Below, in pieces: positions 6,655 to 16,156 of a DNA stretch of 64,000 nt. Under the pieces are notes generated by a model, which was not told the origin of the DNA, searched no databases, and saw nothing but the letters and a program-made list of their open reading frames with translations. The position numbers and the translations under genes were made by a program. Origin of the DNA: Stenomitos frigidus_A (GTDB taxonomy: Bacteria > Cyanobacteriota > Cyanobacteriia > Leptolyngbyales > Leptolyngbyaceae); contig NZ_CAWNSW010000014.1 in the NCBI RefSeq assembly GCF_963877135.1, positions 11,637 to 75,636 on the forward strand, written 5' to 3'. The first letter of the stretch is position 1; the number at the start of each line of letters is the position of its first letter.

Positions 6655-9609
6655 ATGCTTTCTGAATCGTCGTCCCAAGAGTTGATAGACTTGCGACAGC
6701 GTGTCGCTGAACAAGCAGCTATGCTGTCGCAAATTGAGCAGCAGTTGCTGCACTTTAAACAGACTGAATACACCCTGAAAGCAGCGCCTCATAAACTCTC
6801 AGTTGTACTGCAGCACTTGCCGATCGCCATCATTGAATGGAGTACAGCGTTTCAAGTCGTGGACTGGAACCCAGCGGCTGAGAGTCTTTTTGGCTATACC
6901 AGGCAAGAAGCGATCGGTTGTCACATAACAACACTATTAACACCAGAGCATAGCCACCAAGCCATGAGCATATGGCTTCACCAGCGCAACAGCGATCGCA
7001 CCCTGAATCGTACGTTCACCAGGGATAGTAGAGTCATTACCTGTGAATGGCACAATACACCGTTGTTTGATGCCCAGCGGCAGGTGACTGGTGTGTTGTC
7101 AATCGTGCAAGCGTACACTGAACCATCACGACAATCAAAGTCTTTAACCGCTGTCTCGTTGAGTGAGTCTGCTGCACAACCGCATCCTGATCAGGAAACC
7201 GATGCGATCGCGCACATTTCACCAGCTTTTTTGAACGACGTTGTTAACGCCACAGCCGATCCCCTCTTTGTGAAAGATGAGCAGCATCGGTACATTGTGT
7301 TGAACGATCCTTTCTGCCAATTCATGGGCTGGAACCGAGCCGATGTGATTGGGCTGAATGATCACGATATCTTTCCTGATGCAGCACAAGCTGGGTTCTT
7401 CCGCGATACTGACCAGGTGGTACTGACCAGCGGTTGCGATCGTGAAGATGAGGAAACCTTGACTAATTTGCATGGCATCACTCACATCTTCTCAACCAAA
7501 AAAGCGTGTTTGCACGATGCGTCGGGCAAACGGTTTTTAGTGGGTACCATGCGCGATATTACTGCCCTCAAGCATGCAGAAGCCGCGTTGAAGCAGGCGA
7601 AGCAAGAGTTAGAGTATCGTGTTGAAGAGCGTACGACTGAACTGCAGCAAACAGTCGCCCAGCTTCAACAAGAGGTACATGAGCGTCAGGCAGCACTGCA
7701 TGAACGCAATCAAGCCGAAGCGAAGCTGCAACACACCCGCAAATTTTTAGAATCTGTGCTGAAAACGCTGCCTGTTGCTGTCATTGCGAAAGAGGCCAAA
7801 GAGCTTCGCTATGTGCTGTGGAACCCAGCTGCTGAAGAAGTGCTTGGAGCCAATGCTAAAGACATGATGGGCAAGAACGCTTACGATTGCTTGCCGTTAG
7901 ATCGAGCTGAAGCCTTGATGGAGCACGATCGGCAGGTCTTGAAGAGCAGGCGCATCATTGATATTCCAGAAACGTTGCTACAGACTAATGGTGAAACGCG
8001 CATTTTGCACACCAAGAAAACGGCTGTCTTTGATGAAGAGGGCAAGCCACAGTATCTGTTAGCCATTACCGAAGACATTACCGAACGTAAGCAGGCTGAA
8101 GCGGCCTTGCGGCAGAGTGAAGCACAGTTGCGGGAGCTGGCTCAACGCGAAGAATTGCTCAATCGCGTTGCCAATCAAATTCGCAGTTCCCTGGATCTGG
8201 ATACCATTCTTCAAACGACGGTGCATGAAGTCCGTAACCTGTTGAAGATCGATCGCTGTAGCTTTTGCTGGTATCACACCCAGTCTGAGCAGCGATCCAG
8301 CCTTGAATTTACCCACGAGTCACGTGATGCTGCGTTTCCTAGCTTTCTTGGTACCTATCCACAAGACCTCAGTCAGCCAGCCGATCGCCGTAACCCCATT
8401 GTTGAGAGCCTACTGAGCCAAACACCTTATTGCGTCCATGATGTTGCGACCGATCCACATCTGAAGCCAGAAGCGCGTGAAATCCTGCACTTTTATGGCT
8501 ATCATTCTGAGCTTCTACTGCCTGTCCCCATACTCTCTGGTCAGCTGGGTGGCATTCATTGTGGTCATCACACCGCTGTCCGTCCGTGGAGCGACTCGGA
8601 AATAGAACTGCTGCAAGCGGTTGCCAGCCAGCTTGCGATCGCCATTAATCAGGCAGAACTTTACAACCAGAGCGTCACTGCTGCAAACACTGCTCAACAA
8701 CAGGCACAGCAATTAGAGCAAGCCCTACAAGAGCTCCAGCAGGCGCAGGCGCAAATGGTACAAAGCGAGAAGATGTCGAGTTTGGGGCAACTGGTGGCCG
8801 GCGTGGCTCATGAAATTAACAATCCTGTCAACTTTATCTACGGCAATCTCACTTACGCCAACGAATATACCCAAGATCTGCTCAATCTCCTCGGCTTATA
8901 TCAGCAGCATTACCCAACCCCGGCATCACAAATCAAGTCCGTTGCCGATGCGATCGACATCCAGTTTGTCATTACTGATCTACCGAGACTGCTGACATCC
9001 ATGAAAGTAGGTGCTGACCGCATTCAGCAGATCGTCGCGTCTTTGCGAACTTTTTCTCGCATGGACGAAGCTGAGTTCAAAGCGGTCAATATTCACGAAG
9101 GTATTGATAGCACTCTGATGATTTTGCAGAGTCGCCTCAAGGTGCAACAGCTTCGTAGTAAGGGGCGAGAGTATACCCGCCCGCCGATCGAAATTATTAA
9201 AGACTATGGTGACTTGCCCCTGGTCGAGTGCTACGCGGGGCAGCTTAATCAGGTGTTCATGAATATTCTTAGCAATGCGATCGATGCGTTAGATGAGGGG
9301 GACAGTCAACGTGACGCTGGTGCCGTAGAGCAAAATCCCAACACGATTTGCATTCGCACCCAACTCGTCACAGACGATCGCGTCATGATTGCGATCGCTG
9401 ATAATGGCCCTGGCATCGCCGAAACAGCTCGGCAGCGCTTGTTTGACCCCTTCTTTACCACGAAGCCGGTCGGCAAGGGGACAGGCATGGGCTTATCCAT
9501 TAGCTATCAAATCGTCACAGAGCGGCATGGTGGCTCGTTGCGCTGCCTTTCGTCTCCTGGAGAAGGTACAGAATTCATCATTGAAATTCCTTTACAGCAA
9601 TCGGTGTAG
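6655..9609 (+). CDS. PAS-PAS-PAS-GAF sensor histidine kinase
   Basis: A 984-residue soluble two-component sensor kinase with no transmembrane segments. Reading N to C: a short coiled coil, PAS (about 43-160), PAS (about 195-315), a Gln/Glu-rich coiled coil (about 310-360), PAS (about 363-480), GAF (about 500-665), another coiled coil, then the kinase core. The phosphoacceptor is His719 in the H-box VAHEINNPVNFIYGNL. The ATP lid follows, with N-box NQVFMNILSNAIDAL (about 866), G1 ADNGPGI (about 916) and FDPFFTTKPVGKGTGMGL. This HEINNP(V/L)NFI subclass is common in cyanobacteria. No receiver domain is attached and no cognate regulator is adjacent; the nearest REC domain is the reverse-strand fusion at 10431-12095. 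The signal is unknown. Confidence 0.92.
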   Translation: MLSESSSQELIDLRQRVAEQAAMLSQIEQQLLHFKQTEYTLKAAPHKLSVVLQHLPIAIIEWSTAFQVVDWNPAAESLFGYTRQEAIGCHITTLLTPEHSHQAMSIWLHQRNSDRTLNRTFTRDSRVITCEWHNTPLFDAQRQVTGVLSIVQAYTEPSRQSKSLTAVSLSESAAQPHPDQETDAIAHISPAFLNDVVNATADPLFVKDEQHRYIVLNDPFCQFMGWNRADVIGLNDHDIFPDAAQAGFFRDTDQVVLTSGCDREDEETLTNLHGITHIFSTKKACLHDASGKRFLVGTMRDITALKHAEAALKQAKQELEYRVEERTTELQQTVAQLQQEVHERQAALHERNQAEAKLQHTRKFLESVLKTLPVAVIAKEAKELRYVLWNPAAEEVLGANAKDMMGKNAYDCLPLDRAEALMEHDRQVLKSRRIIDIPETLLQTNGETRILHTKKTAVFDEEGKPQYLLAITEDITERKQAEAALRQSEAQLRELAQREELLNRVANQIRSSLDLDTILQTTVHEVRNLLKIDRCSFCWYHTQSEQRSSLEFTHESRDAAFPSFLGTYPQDLSQPADRRNPIVESLLSQTPYCVHDVATDPHLKPEAREILHFYGYHSELLLPVPILSGQLGGIHCGHHTAVRPWSDSEIELLQAVASQLAIAINQAELYNQSVTAANTAQQQAQQLEQALQELQQAQAQMVQSEKMSSLGQLVAGVAHEINNPVNFIYGNLTYANEYTQDLLNLLGLYQQHYPTPASQIKSVADAIDIQFVITDLPRLLTSMKVGADRIQQIVASLRTFSRMDEAEFKAVNIHEGIDSTLMILQSRLKVQQLRSKGREYTRPPIEIIKDYGDLPLVECYAGQLNQVFMNILSNAIDALDEGDSQRDAGAVEQNPNTICIRTQLVTDDRVMIAIADNGPGIAETARQRLFDPFFTTKPVGKGTGMGLSISYQIVTERHGGSLRCLSSPGEGTEFIIEIPLQQSV

Positions 9610-9613
9610 TCAA

Positions 9614-9637
9614 TGACTGTCTCATTGACTGTCTCAT
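9614..9637. repeat. Tandem 12-bp duplication
   Basis: TGACTGTCTCAT occurs twice head to tail immediately after the histidine kinase stop codon. It lies in the leader of the FMN reductase gene and is probably a slippage duplication. Confidence 0.7.
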
Positions 9638-9771
9638 TGAAGCCCCACCCCAGCTTGTTAGAGGCTATCGGCTTGAGCCTGACTATAAACTGCTTCCGTG
9701 TGGTCGCCATCCAAAAAGTCTGTCCTACACTTGAAGAGCAAACTGGTCATTCAATCTACAGACTGCATTCT

Positions 9772-10353
9772 ATGACGTACACGCCTAAAATTCTGGCCTT
9801 TGCTGGCAGTACCCGGACTGATTCGTTTAATAAGAAGCTTGTTAAGATCGCTGCTCAAGGTGCAAGAGCAGCAGGAGCAGAGGCAACATTCATCGATTTG
9901 CGGGATTTTTCGATGCCTTTGTTCGATGAAGATCTGGAAGCACGTGAAGAACTTCCGGCAGGTGCGCGACAGTTCAAAGATCTCCTACTAGCCCATGACG
10001 GCTTATTGATTGCTTCGCCTGAATACAACAGTTCACTGACGGCCGTGTTGAAAAATGCGATCGACTGGGCGTCTCGCCCTGCTCCGGGGGAAGCGCCATT
10101 GGGCTGCTTTGCCGGTAAGGTTGCCTCACTGATGAGTACGTCTCCTGGTGCTTTGGGTGGTTTACGCGGCCTAGTACACCTGCGCTCAATTTTGGGCAAC
10201 ATCAAAGTCATTGTGCTGCCAGACCAAATTGCCGTTGGGCACGCCTACGAAGCCTTTCAGATTGATGGCAGTCTGAAAGACCCCAAGCAGCAGGCCGAGA
10301 TCGCTAGTCTCGGTGAAAATGTGGCAGCGATCGTGGCAAAGCTAAAAACGTAA
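9772..10353 (+). CDS. NADPH-dependent FMN reductase family flavoprotein
   Basis: A 193-residue flavodoxin-fold reductase. It has the FMN phosphate loop GSTRTDSFNKKL (about residues 11-22), SPEYNSS (about 82-88) that contacts the flavin ring, and the SPGALGGLRG loop. Relatives reduce FMN, quinones, chromate or azo dyes with NAD(P)H, often against oxidative stress; the substrate cannot be assigned. I chose the ATG at 9772 because MTYTPKILAFAGSTR is the normal N-terminus; the frame is open for 53 more codons upstream, but these look noncoding and include a tandem 12-mer at 9614-9637. Confidence 0.88.
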   Translation: MTYTPKILAFAGSTRTDSFNKKLVKIAAQGARAAGAEATFIDLRDFSMPLFDEDLEAREELPAGARQFKDLLLAHDGLLIASPEYNSSLTAVLKNAIDWASRPAPGEAPLGCFAGKVASLMSTSPGALGGLRGLVHLRSILGNIKVIVLPDQIAVGHAYEAFQIDGSLKDPKQQAEIASLGENVAAIVAKLKT

Positions 10354-10430
10354 CAGTCTGAGCGCCCAGCCAGCCTTACTTGAAAGCCACTAGGTGCAAG
10401 GCTCCGTCTTGTCTTTTCTCTGGATGAGTC

Positions 10431-12095
10431 TTACAGCACCTTGCTGAGATATTGATGAATGAACTGTACCGCGATCGACCCTTCGCCTACGCCAGAGGCG
10501 ACCCGCTTAACTGAACCTTGGCGCACGTCACCTGCCGCAAAAATGCCGGGAACATTGGTCTCCAGCAAAAACGGGTTACGCTCCAACGTCCATCCTTTGG
10601 GCCGTGGCTGATCTCGCGTCAGATCTGGCCCGGTTGAAATAAAGCCTTGTTTATCTCGTTCCACGACGCCGTCTAACCAATCGGTGCGAGGGCTGGCACC
10701 GATGAAGACAAATAACGAGGTTGCGGGTACCGTGTTGTTTTCGCCCGTTTCCGCGTTAGCAATGACGATCGCTTCCAGGTGTGTTTCTCCTTTGACCTCA
10801 ATCACACTGCAGCCTGTACAAACGCTAATGTTTTCTGTGGCTTCAATTTGCTCGATCAAATACTGCGACATGCTTTTTGTCAGCGATTCACCCCGCACCA
10901 ATATCACGACACGACGAGCATATTTAGAGAAATGCATCGCTGCCTGTCCAGCTGAGTTGGCGCCACCGATGATATAAACGTCTTCACCACCACAGGCGAT
11001 CGCCTCAGTCATTGCTGCACCATAGTAGACGCCCGCGCTGTTCAGTTGATCGATCCCCGGCACATCCAGCTTGCGGTAAGAGACACCCGTTGCAATCATC
11101 AACGCATGGCAGCTCAGCTCACTCCCATCCGCCAGTTTGACAATGCGATACGGATCTTCGACCCGCACACCGATCGCCTCTTGCGCCAAAATTTCTACCC
11201 CAAAGCGGCGCGCTTGCGTCACCGCGCGCCGAGCTAAATCAGCACCGCTTAGCCCTACAGGAAAGCCCAAGTAGTTTTCGATCCGAGAACTGGAGCCAGC
11301 CTGTCCACCGGGCGCGTCGCGTTCAAGCATCACAGTACTCAGCCCTTCCGAAGCGCCATACACTCCCGCCGCCAAACCAGCGGGTCCACCGCCGACAATC
11401 ACCAGATCGTAGAACGGACGCTCTGCATGGGTTCTCAGACCAATTTTTTCTGCCAGTTGAGCGTTGGATGGCTGCACCAACTGTGAGCCATCGGGAAAGA
11501 GCACCAGCGGTAGCTGTTGTCGATCGTCCGACTCAGCGTATGTAACCAAGCGCCTTGCCTCTGTCTCTAACTCAAGGTCTAGCCACTGGTAGGGTACTTG
11601 ATTGCTAGCCAAAAAGCGTTTGACTTGATGCGATTGCGGCGACCAGCGAGAACCTACGACACGGATGCCCTCAAAAGGCGGATGAAAGTTTGCCTTCCAG
11701 TCATCTAGCAGATCATCTAGCACTGGATAGAGGCGCTCTTCCGGTGGGTCCCACGGCTTTAACAGATAGTAATCAATTTGGGTCGAGTTAATGGCACGAA
11801 TGGCGGCATCTGTATCTGCGTAAGCAGTCAGCAAGGCACGTTTGGTCGTCGGAAAGAGCTTTAGTGCGTGTTCTAGGAACTCAACGCCGTTCATTTGGGG
11901 CATGCGCTGATCGACTAAAAATAAGGCGATCGGTTCATCCCGTAACTTGAGCTTTTCAACCGTCGACAGGGCAACAGCACCAGACTCGGCGCGGACAATG
12001 CGAAAGCGACCGCCATACTGCTGACGCAAATCCCTTGCTACTGCTTGTAACACTTCGGGGTCATCATCAACGGTCAGAATGACAGGTTTAGCCAT
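10431..12095 (-). CDS. Response-regulator receiver fused to a thioredoxin-reductase-like flavoprotein
   Basis: A 554-residue three-part protein. Residues 1-125 are a receiver domain (VDDDPEVLQ; phospho-acceptor Asp in LFLVDQRMPQMNG; LLKPWDPP). Residues about 140-220 are a thioredoxin/glutaredoxin-like fold whose redox site is replaced by SRWSPQSH, without cysteines. Residues about 228-550 are an FAD/NAD(P) oxidoreductase of the TrxR class (VGGGPAGLAAGVYGAS, GGANSAGQAAMHFSK, GIFAAGDVR). The CxxC dithiol of thioredoxin reductase is absent: the matching segment reads GVYYGAAMTEAI. It should therefore not reduce thioredoxin in the usual way. Phosphorylation may gate NAD(P)H oxidation of an unknown acceptor. 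I used the ATG at 12095; a TTG lies four codons upstream. Confidence 0.85.
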   Translation of the reverse strand: MAKPVILTVDDDPEVLQAVARDLRQQYGGRFRIVRAESGAVALSTVEKLKLRDEPIALFLVDQRMPQMNGVEFLEHALKLFPTTKRALLTAYADTDAAIRAINSTQIDYYLLKPWDPPEERLYPVLDDLLDDWKANFHPPFEGIRVVGSRWSPQSHQVKRFLASNQVPYQWLDLELETEARRLVTYAESDDRQQLPLVLFPDGSQLVQPSNAQLAEKIGLRTHAERPFYDLVIVGGGPAGLAAGVYGASEGLSTVMLERDAPGGQAGSSSRIENYLGFPVGLSGADLARRAVTQARRFGVEILAQEAIGVRVEDPYRIVKLADGSELSCHALMIATGVSYRKLDVPGIDQLNSAGVYYGAAMTEAIACGGEDVYIIGGANSAGQAAMHFSKYARRVVILVRGESLTKSMSQYLIEQIEATENISVCTGCSVIEVKGETHLEAIVIANAETGENNTVPATSLFVFIGASPRTDWLDGVVERDKQGFISTGPDLTRDQPRPKGWTLERNPFLLETNVPGIFAAGDVRQGSVKRVASGVGEGSIAVQFIHQYLSKVL

Positions 12096-12180
12096 GCACA
12101 CTACCAACTTCTTCTTCGCTACTTATAACCCTGTACCTAGCCAATCATGTTTTGAAAGGCTTTAATAAGCTTTCAAAACA

Positions 12181-12726
12181 TCATCCCGAACGCTGCATCT
12201 TTAGAGCGATCGGATCAAAACCGGGATCAAACTGAGTCTTGTCATCAAAATACGCGTCTTTGAGATGAACCTGAAACAAATCTGCTCCCCTCAAATCAGC
12301 GCCACCTAAATTCGCTCTATAAAAACTAGCGTGCAGTAGATCAGCGCCAGACAGAGTAGCCCCCTTCAAATCAGCGTCTCTTAGATCTGCATTTGAGAGG
12401 TTAACCTCCCTCAAATCAGCACCACATAGCCTGGTGCCGTGCAGCTTAGCCTCCCGCATATCTGCTTTATGTAATGTAGCGCTCTCCAAGTTAGCTTGAG
12501 TCAAGTCAGCTTTTTGCAAACTAGCATGACTCAAATTGGCGCTGCTTAAATCAGCCTCCATTAAATCAGCGTTCAGCAGATTGGCATCGCCAAGATCAGC
12601 GTCCTGAAGATTAATACCTCGTAAGTTCGCCTGTTTCAAAACGATCGCTCTGAGGTTGGCCCTACTAAAATCTCTCACCCCAGTCGCATAGCGCTCCAAT
12701 AGTTCAGTCGCACCGCTGCTAAACAT
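12181..12726 (-). CDS. Pentapeptide-repeat protein
   Basis: About 180 residues, mostly tandem A(D/N)LXX repeats (roughly 30) that should fold into a right-handed four-sided beta helix. It opens MFSSGATELLERYATGVRDF, the conserved cyanobacterial N-cap (ELLxRYxxGxRDF) also seen in the forward gene at 49845. The start is decided by a perfect AGGAG seven bases before the ATG at 12726, although the frame is open for 46 more codons. It is cytoplasmic (no signal peptide). Function is unknown; a few relatives mimic DNA and bind gyrase, but nothing here points to that. Confidence 0.85.
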   Translation of the reverse strand: MFSSGATELLERYATGVRDFSRANLRAIVLKQANLRGINLQDADLGDANLLNADLMEADLSSANLSHASLQKADLTQANLESATLHKADMREAKLHGTRLCGADLREVNLSNADLRDADLKGATLSGADLLHASFYRANLGGADLRGADLFQVHLKDAYFDDKTQFDPGFDPIALKMQRSG

Positions 12727-12986
12727 AATGTCTCTCCTGATTAATGGAAGCCGCTTGCCCCCATTAATGATCAGTGAAAGTCTAGCGCGTTCGTGGCGAT
12801 CAAGCATCCTCCTCCAAGGCTGACGCGAACTCTTCTCAACAGTCTTGGTAGGGTGAATTGGCACAACAGTGATAGGCGTCTAGCGTCTGGTTGTCTGCCA
12901 ATTTAAGATGGATAGACAAAAGCTGGATCTGTTGCGAAGCCTACTGTCCTGCATGCTCCCAGACTAATTGTGTGAGCATGCAGACG

Positions 12987-13529
12987 TTACTTGATGGTCT
13001 CAGACCCGATGATTTTAGCAGGGATACCAACGGCTGTTGCTTTCGGTGGAACATCAGACAAAACGACCGCATTCGCTCCAATGTTTGCATCATCGCCAAC
13101 TGTAACATTGCCAAGGATCACCGCACCAGCGCCAACATTGACCCGCTTGCCTAATTTCGGAGCATCGAAGTGGCGGTCAAGATAACGCAGCCCTAGCGTT
13201 ACCCCTTGTCGAATGATACTGTCATCGCCAATATGGCAGTAACCATGAATAACAATTCCCCCTTGATGCTCGATAACTACTCGACGACCAAGTTCTACTG
13301 TATAAGGCAATTCAATGCCGTAACCATTGCGGATTTTTCGATATAGCGCTTGATAAAGCAGACTAAAAGGGGCCCGCACTAGCTTTGGCTCAAGCGTCAT
13401 ACGCCATACGCCAAAGCGATGTACTGCTACGGCTCGAAACCCTGGTTTGGTCCAGTCACGTCCGTGAACCTCCCAGTCTTCCTGAATTTGCTGCCAAAGC
13501 CCTAACGGCTCAGTCTCGCCAGTGCTCAA
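12987..13529 (-). CDS. Serine-acetyltransferase-like hexapeptide acyltransferase
   Basis: A 180-residue left-handed beta-helix acetyltransferase of the CysE/WcaB class: a helical N-terminus, then hexapeptide repeats (IGDDSIIRQGVTLG, NVGAGAVILGNVTVGDDANIGANAVV) and the loop GIPAKIIG. It starts with TTG, supported by GGAGG six bases upstream, and overlaps the stop of the glycosyltransferase gene by four bases (TTGA), so the two are translationally coupled. In this setting it more likely O-acetylates a sugar of a surface polysaccharide than makes O-acetylserine. That role is inferred from context only. Confidence 0.85.
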   Translation of the reverse strand: MSTGETEPLGLWQQIQEDWEVHGRDWTKPGFRAVAVHRFGVWRMTLEPKLVRAPFSLLYQALYRKIRNGYGIELPYTVELGRRVVIEHQGGIVIHGYCHIGDDSIIRQGVTLGLRYLDRHFDAPKLGKRVNVGAGAVILGNVTVGDDANIGANAVVLSDVPPKATAVGIPAKIIGSETIK

Positions 13530-14518
13530 ATCTGTCCTCCCCTCACAAACACACTGTTTACTAGAAAATCACTCCAGATTTTTGGGGGATCGGTATCAGG
13601 TTTGCGTTGAATGGCTCGCCGCCAGCGCCATAGAGTGAAACCTGAAAGCCAGGCTGCATCAGCTAGTGCTGCATATAACCAGCCATGATTTTTCAAAAAG
13701 TAGCGTCGCCGAGAGTCAAACCAATAGGTGGGCATACGTTTGGGTGGGCGTTTAGAATCGGTCACCCCAGAGCTTTGACCCACAAAATGGACAACGTGAC
13801 TTTGCGGTACGTACCAGCAAGCCCATCCAGCCCGATGTGCTCTCAAGCAAAAGTCAACTTCCTCAAAATACATGAAGTAGTCTTCATCTAGTAAGCCGAT
13901 CGATTCAAACACTTCCCGACGAATCATCATGCTTGCACCCGCCACCCAATCCGTCTGGTGGGGGGAATCAGCAACTTTTGGTGCAACTGCCCATTGCGAA
14001 AGTAGCTTAGACATGACACCCAATCGTAAACCGAACTCTAGTTCTCCCAAAATATTCGGAAACCGAAAGGCTGATTGCTGCGACGTTGTGTCTAAATCCT
14101 CTAACCGGCTGCCTGCAATCCCAACATCCGGCCGATTTTCCATAAACTCCAACAACGCTTTGATAGCGCCTGGACGAATAACGGTATCCGGATTAAGCAG
14201 CAGTACATAAGGGCATGAAGCTGTTGGCGCTAAAACGGGACGGATGGCTGCATTGTTGCCAAAGGCAAAACCACCATTTCGGTCTAGCGGCATCAGCGTA
14301 GCCCAGTCATGCCATTGGTTCGTGCTCATTGCAGACGCAATCTTCTCAACTGAACCATCACCAGAAGCATTATCGGTGACTACAACGTGACTACCAGGGA
14401 TTGCCCGAATCTCCTCTGATAGAGAGTGCAAGCAGTCGATCGTTAACGCTGGTGTCTTGTAGTTAAGAACAACAACCAGTAGCGTTGTTGTTTGATCTAA
14501 TTGAACCGTATTGGACAT
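13526..14518 (-). CDS. Family 2 glycosyltransferase (rhamnosyltransferase-like)
   Basis: A 330-residue GT-A glycosyltransferase. Visible motifs are VVLNYKTPALTIDCL at the nucleotide-sugar site, TDNASGDGS, RNGGFAFGNN, the metal site LLNPDTV, and the acceptor/base region FMYFEEVDFCLRAHRAGW. It resembles dTDP-rhamnose transferases of O-antigen and exopolysaccharide loci. A C-terminal amphipathic stretch may tether it to the membrane. It is coupled to the downstream acetyltransferase and follows the O-antigen-ligase-like gene on the same strand. Confidence 0.9.
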   Translation of the reverse strand: MSNTVQLDQTTTLLVVVLNYKTPALTIDCLHSLSEEIRAIPGSHVVVTDNASGDGSVEKIASAMSTNQWHDWATLMPLDRNGGFAFGNNAAIRPVLAPTASCPYVLLLNPDTVIRPGAIKALLEFMENRPDVGIAGSRLEDLDTTSQQSAFRFPNILGELEFGLRLGVMSKLLSQWAVAPKVADSPHQTDWVAGASMMIRREVFESIGLLDEDYFMYFEEVDFCLRAHRAGWACWYVPQSHVVHFVGQSSGVTDSKRPPKRMPTYWFDSRRRYFLKNHGWLYAALADAAWLSGFTLWRWRRAIQRKPDTDPPKIWSDFLVNSVFVRGGQI

Positions 14519-14670
14519 TAGAACAAACCTTAATTTAGAGAGAAACTATAAGTCTTCATTCAAAAATATCCGTTATCGCGTATCAGAGATCTCCGTAAAG
14601 GCTATCACAATGATCAGACTCAAACTGAACAGGCAATGCATCTCGATATGGCACCGAACCTTTTATTGCT

Positions 14671-16008
14671 TCACCTAACTTGCCTGACAAGTGGCTGTCG
14701 AGCCGGAAAACCTTGTGATTCTCGGGTCAGAAGCACTCCGGTAAGGCCACCACCCGCCAATGTGTAAATTGGATTGGGAAAAGCATTCAAAACGCAATCC
14801 AGGGCATACATAGCCAGCCCTGCTGCGATCGCAGCTGCAATCACAATGTTAGGGTGTGACCAAGAAGCAGGCGGGTAGAAATACCAGAAGCCTAAAACAG
14901 GCAAGAGTAACGCTGTAAAAACGCTCACTAACCCAACTAACCCATTGATACCAAAGGCAATAATCCACAGGCTATCAGTGATTGTTATGACATAACCACC
15001 CTCTTTATAAAGCATATTTCTGCCAAAGCCGCCCCAGCCAAATAAGATTCTTTGGCGTGCTTTAGCTGAAAGGACTTCTTCATTCATAAATCTGAATCCA
15101 AGAGATTGCAGACGCTCTGGATCAAAGAAATTTGTTAAAAAGTCAATGATTTCTTGTCCAGGAAAATCGCCAATCACTCCTAGGTATAGGTAAATAAACA
15201 TTCCACCTATGATGAACCATAGTAAAAAACCGGTTCGGTACCACTGCGCTGTAATGACAATAATCAGCCCTGCAGCCAGCAAGGAATAAGCGCCAGTTGC
15301 CCTGACTAAAATAAACGTTACTAATAAAAAGCCAACAATCCAGCTGATCGGAATGTTTCGAATCTGCTTGATTGTTTTAGTTCTCCATAGCACAACTCCC
15401 ATTAAGGTAGCGAACATCATCCACGTACCTAGTACCAAGCCATTCTGCAGAAAAACGGACGGTCTGTATGCTCCATAGCGAATGTCTGCAGCTCCAGCCG
15501 TGAAGCGGTAGATAAGCCCATGCAGGTTAACATGAGTGGCAGTCTCAAAAAGACATAAAGGAGCGTAAAGTAGTCCGCCATAAAAAATGCCAATTGCTAA
15601 CTGACGCAATCCGGAAAAGTTATTGAGATAGATGCGACCCAGAAAGTAGGGGACACCCCAGCCCATCGTTTGCCCAATAGTACTGGAAAACCCATCATAG
15701 GCACCAAGGCCATTGGTCATTGATGAAGCGAAGGGACAGAGGCAGTAAACGACGATCGGTATGTCAAACCAGTGGAATCTAAATACCTTAAAACGGTCAA
15801 CGTTATAAAGACACGTTGCAAGTAAAACAGCCAAGTACGTTGCTGACATTTTGTTGTATTCCACTGGAAGACCAGGCAATTTAAATTCGGCTAATGGTAA
15901 GAACAGCCAGGCTGTCACAAAACTAATAACCAATGCTCGCTGCGGCGGAAAGCGAATAAACAAATAAACAACGATCGGGAACCAGGCATACAAAACGAGA
16001 GTATTCAT
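14671..16008 (-). CDS. O-antigen ligase/polymerase-like membrane protein
   Basis: A 445-residue polytopic protein with about ten to twelve hydrophobic helices. The large loop near residues 270-340 (GDFPGQEIIDFLTNFFDPERL... ILFGWGGFGRNML) is the periplasmic Wzy_C/O-antigen-ligase type, with the conserved (L/I)FGWGxGG-like turn. Such proteins polymerise or transfer lipid-linked glycans at the outer face of the plasma membrane. Here it probably handles an exopolysaccharide with the adjacent GT2 and acetyltransferase. Ligase versus polymerase cannot be told from sequence. Confidence 0.82.
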   Translation of the reverse strand: MNTLVLYAWFPIVVYLFIRFPPQRALVISFVTAWLFLPLAEFKLPGLPVEYNKMSATYLAVLLATCLYNVDRFKVFRFHWFDIPIVVYCLCPFASSMTNGLGAYDGFSSTIGQTMGWGVPYFLGRIYLNNFSGLRQLAIGIFYGGLLYAPLCLFETATHVNLHGLIYRFTAGAADIRYGAYRPSVFLQNGLVLGTWMMFATLMGVVLWRTKTIKQIRNIPISWIVGFLLVTFILVRATGAYSLLAAGLIIVITAQWYRTGFLLWFIIGGMFIYLYLGVIGDFPGQEIIDFLTNFFDPERLQSLGFRFMNEEVLSAKARQRILFGWGGFGRNMLYKEGGYVITITDSLWIIAFGINGLVGLVSVFTALLLPVLGFWYFYPPASWSHPNIVIAAAIAAGLAMYALDCVLNAFPNPIYTLAGGGLTGVLLTRESQGFPARQPLVRQVR

Positions 16009-16156
16009 AGTTCACCTTCATCAAACCAAAACAGTAGAATGGCAACTGGCAAGGAGCAAAAACGGTACCAGAATGTAAGACGCACATTTCTCGCTCTTTG
16101 CCAGTTGAGAAAGGTCTGACTTCGAGCAGGTGCTGCAGGGAGAAATCGTTGGCTAA

